From Chryseobacterium gleum (GTDB lineage Bacteria > Bacteroidota > Bacteroidia > Flavobacteriales_D > Crocinitomicaceae): a stretch of 6,329 nucleotides of DNA. A model generated the notes under the pieces. It did not search any database. It was not told the DNA's origin and saw nothing but the letters and a program-made list of their open reading frames with translations. How positions within the stretch are numbered: position 1 is the first letter of the stretch; every line of letters starts with the position of its first letter. The position numbers and the translations under genes are program-made. Below, piece after piece: positions 5,163 to 6,329 of the stretch. The stretch is from assembly GCA_945877045.1 (NCBI GenBank), contig CAMCQW010000118.1, positions 1 through 6,329 of the forward strand, in the 5' to 3' direction.

Positions 5163-6329
5163 TTACACTCAAGTTATTGATTGGTTATACAAGCAATTTC
5201 CATCGTATCAAGAAATTGGAGGAAGCGCTTATAAACCAGGACTAGAAAATGTAAGCCATTTACTTAATTCCTTAGGTAATCCACACTTAAAAACAGAAAC
5301 AATTCATGTAGCAGGTACCAATGGAAAAGGTTCTACCTGTTCATTTATCGCTTCTCTACTAACTGAAAAAGGCGAAAAAGTAGGTCTCTTTACCTCCCCT
5401 CACATTTTCGATTTTAAAGAACGGATACGAATAAATGGAACAAAAATTTCTGAAGAGGAAGTTGTTTCATTTTGCCATCAATTAAAAGAAATCGAATTAC
5501 CATTCCAACCCTCCTTTTTTGAAATTACATTCGCCATGGCAATGCATCATTTCGAAAGGAATAATTGTACTTATGCGATTATTGAAACTGGTTTAGGAGG
5601 ACGTTTAGATGCCACGAATGTAATTACCCCGCTTCTAAGTATTATCACAAATATTTCACTTGATCACCAAAACTTTTTGGGGAACACTATCGAGGCAATT
5701 GCTGTCGAAAAAGCCGGAATAATTAAACATAAAGTACCTGTATTTGTTGCAGAAGAAAATTCCTTTACAAAGGAAATATTTGTTGACGCAGCTAATTTAA
5801 AAAACACTCAAGTTACCTTCTTAACACCCTCGCAAAAAGCGTATCAACAACTCGCGAGTTATCAACAAACAAATCTACAAACTGCTTTACAAGCCATAGC
5901 AATTATTGACATTCATCCTACCGAGCATGAAATTACCTCAGCGATAAAGAAGCTTTATCAAAACACGGGACTCTTTGGACGCTTTCAAGAAATTAATAGT
6001 TCCCCCAGAATTATTATTGATGCCTCCCACAACGAAGGAGGAATAAAAATCCTGCTAAAGGAATTACAGCAAACACCGCATGAAAAATTAAAGTTTATCG
6101 TCGGGAGCAGCGGAGATAAAGACCTGAAAAAACTCATCTCCAATTTACCCTCAACAAGCGAAATAAATTTATGTGTTTTCAAAAATGAGAGAAGTACTAC
6201 TTATGATGAATTATCAAAAATGGCTGCGGAAAATAGCACTATAAAAAAAGTATATAAAGGAGTAAATCAAGCCCTAAACGAAATAGTTAGCTACACCCTG
6301 CCCAACGAAACAATTGTCATCTGCGGAAG
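5152..6329 (+). CDS. folC: Bifunctional folylpolyglutamate synthase/dihydrofolate synthase, 3' end cut by window
   Basis: Adds L-glutamate to dihydropteroate and to folates using ATP, in the cytoplasm. The frame encodes 392 visible residues with no stop. Motifs in order: IHVAGTNGKGST at 51-62 (Mur-ligase P-loop), FTSPHIFDFKERIRING at 80-96, ETGLGGRLDATN at 145-156, NISLDHQNFLG at 167-177, EKAGIIK at 186-192, GRFQ at 276-279 at the start of the C-terminal domain, DASHNEGGI at 290-298 and GSSGDKD at 318-324. The window ends at VICG, normally followed by a Ser and a short tail, so probably only 10-20 residues are missing. There is no ATG before residue 129. GTG 5152 gives VHNNYTQVIDWLYKQFPSYQ, matching the usual start of phylum homologues, and overlaps the tonB-like stop by 11 bp; TTG 5134 is a less likely alternative. 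The overlap suggests cotranscription and coupled translation with the transport genes. Confidence 0.93.
   Translation, partial: MHNNYTQVIDWLYKQFPSYQEIGGSAYKPGLENVSHLLNSLGNPHLKTETIHVAGTNGKGSTCSFIASLLTEKGEKVGLFTSPHIFDFKERIRINGTKISEEEVVSFCHQLKEIELPFQPSFFEITFAMAMHHFERNNCTYAIIETGLGGRLDATNVITPLLSIITNISLDHQNFLGNTIEAIAVEKAGIIKHKVPVFVAEENSFTKEIFVDAANLKNTQVTFLTPSQKAYQQLASYQQTNLQTALQAIAIIDIHPTEHEITSAIKKLYQNTGLFGRFQEINSSPRIIIDASHNEGGIKILLKELQQTPHEKLKFIVGSSGDKDLKKLISNLPSTSEINLCVFKNERSTTYDELSKMAAENSTIKKVYKGVNQALNEIVSYTLPNETIVICG

Noticed and set aside
5985..6182. Minus-strand frame opposite folC
   Set aside because: Antisense to the conserved C-terminal domain of FolC, with no motif.

Overview
The window looks like a piece of a Bacteroidota chromosome, probably Flavobacteriales or a relative such as the Crocinitomicaceae. 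The reasons are low GC, two exact matches to the Bacteroidota -7 promoter element TAnnTTTG each just over 20 nt before a start codon, no clear Shine-Dalgarno sequences, and intergenic hairpin repeats of a kind I associate with that phylum. The taxonomic placement is inference; no marker gene is present. All supported genes are on the + strand.

Left part (1-1866): the 3' end of a large protein with MORN-like repeats and a cysteine-rich, possibly zinc-binding C-terminus. About 600 bp without an intact gene follows. It holds an A/T-rich hairpin just after the stop, a small reading frame with a signal-peptide-like start that seems broken at a run of nine A's, a REP-like palindromic repeat of about 90 bp, and the promoter of the next gene.

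Middle (1867-3096): a Glu/Leu/Phe/Val-type amino acid dehydrogenase. Its open frame runs back through the repeat, but promoter position and homology both place the start at 1867, giving 409 aa rather than 477.

Right part (3255-6329): a probable four-gene transcription unit. It comprises an ExbB/TolQ-type proton channel, an ExbD/TolR-type partner overlapping it by 20 bp, a TonB-like protein with a glycine-rich rather than proline-rich linker, and folC (folylpolyglutamate/dihydrofolate synthase). folC starts at a GTG inside the tonB-like gene and runs off the window within a few codons of its expected end. ExbB, ExbD and TonB together would couple the inner-membrane proton gradient to outer-membrane TonB-dependent uptake. 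FolC is a cytoplasmic housekeeping enzyme that appears to share the transcript without sharing the function.

Most of the window is ordinary chromosome and I see no new defence, mobile or RNA system. The points most worth a second look are the poly-A-interrupted small secreted reading frame, the REP-like repeat that creates a false N-terminal extension, and the MORN/Cys-rich protein.
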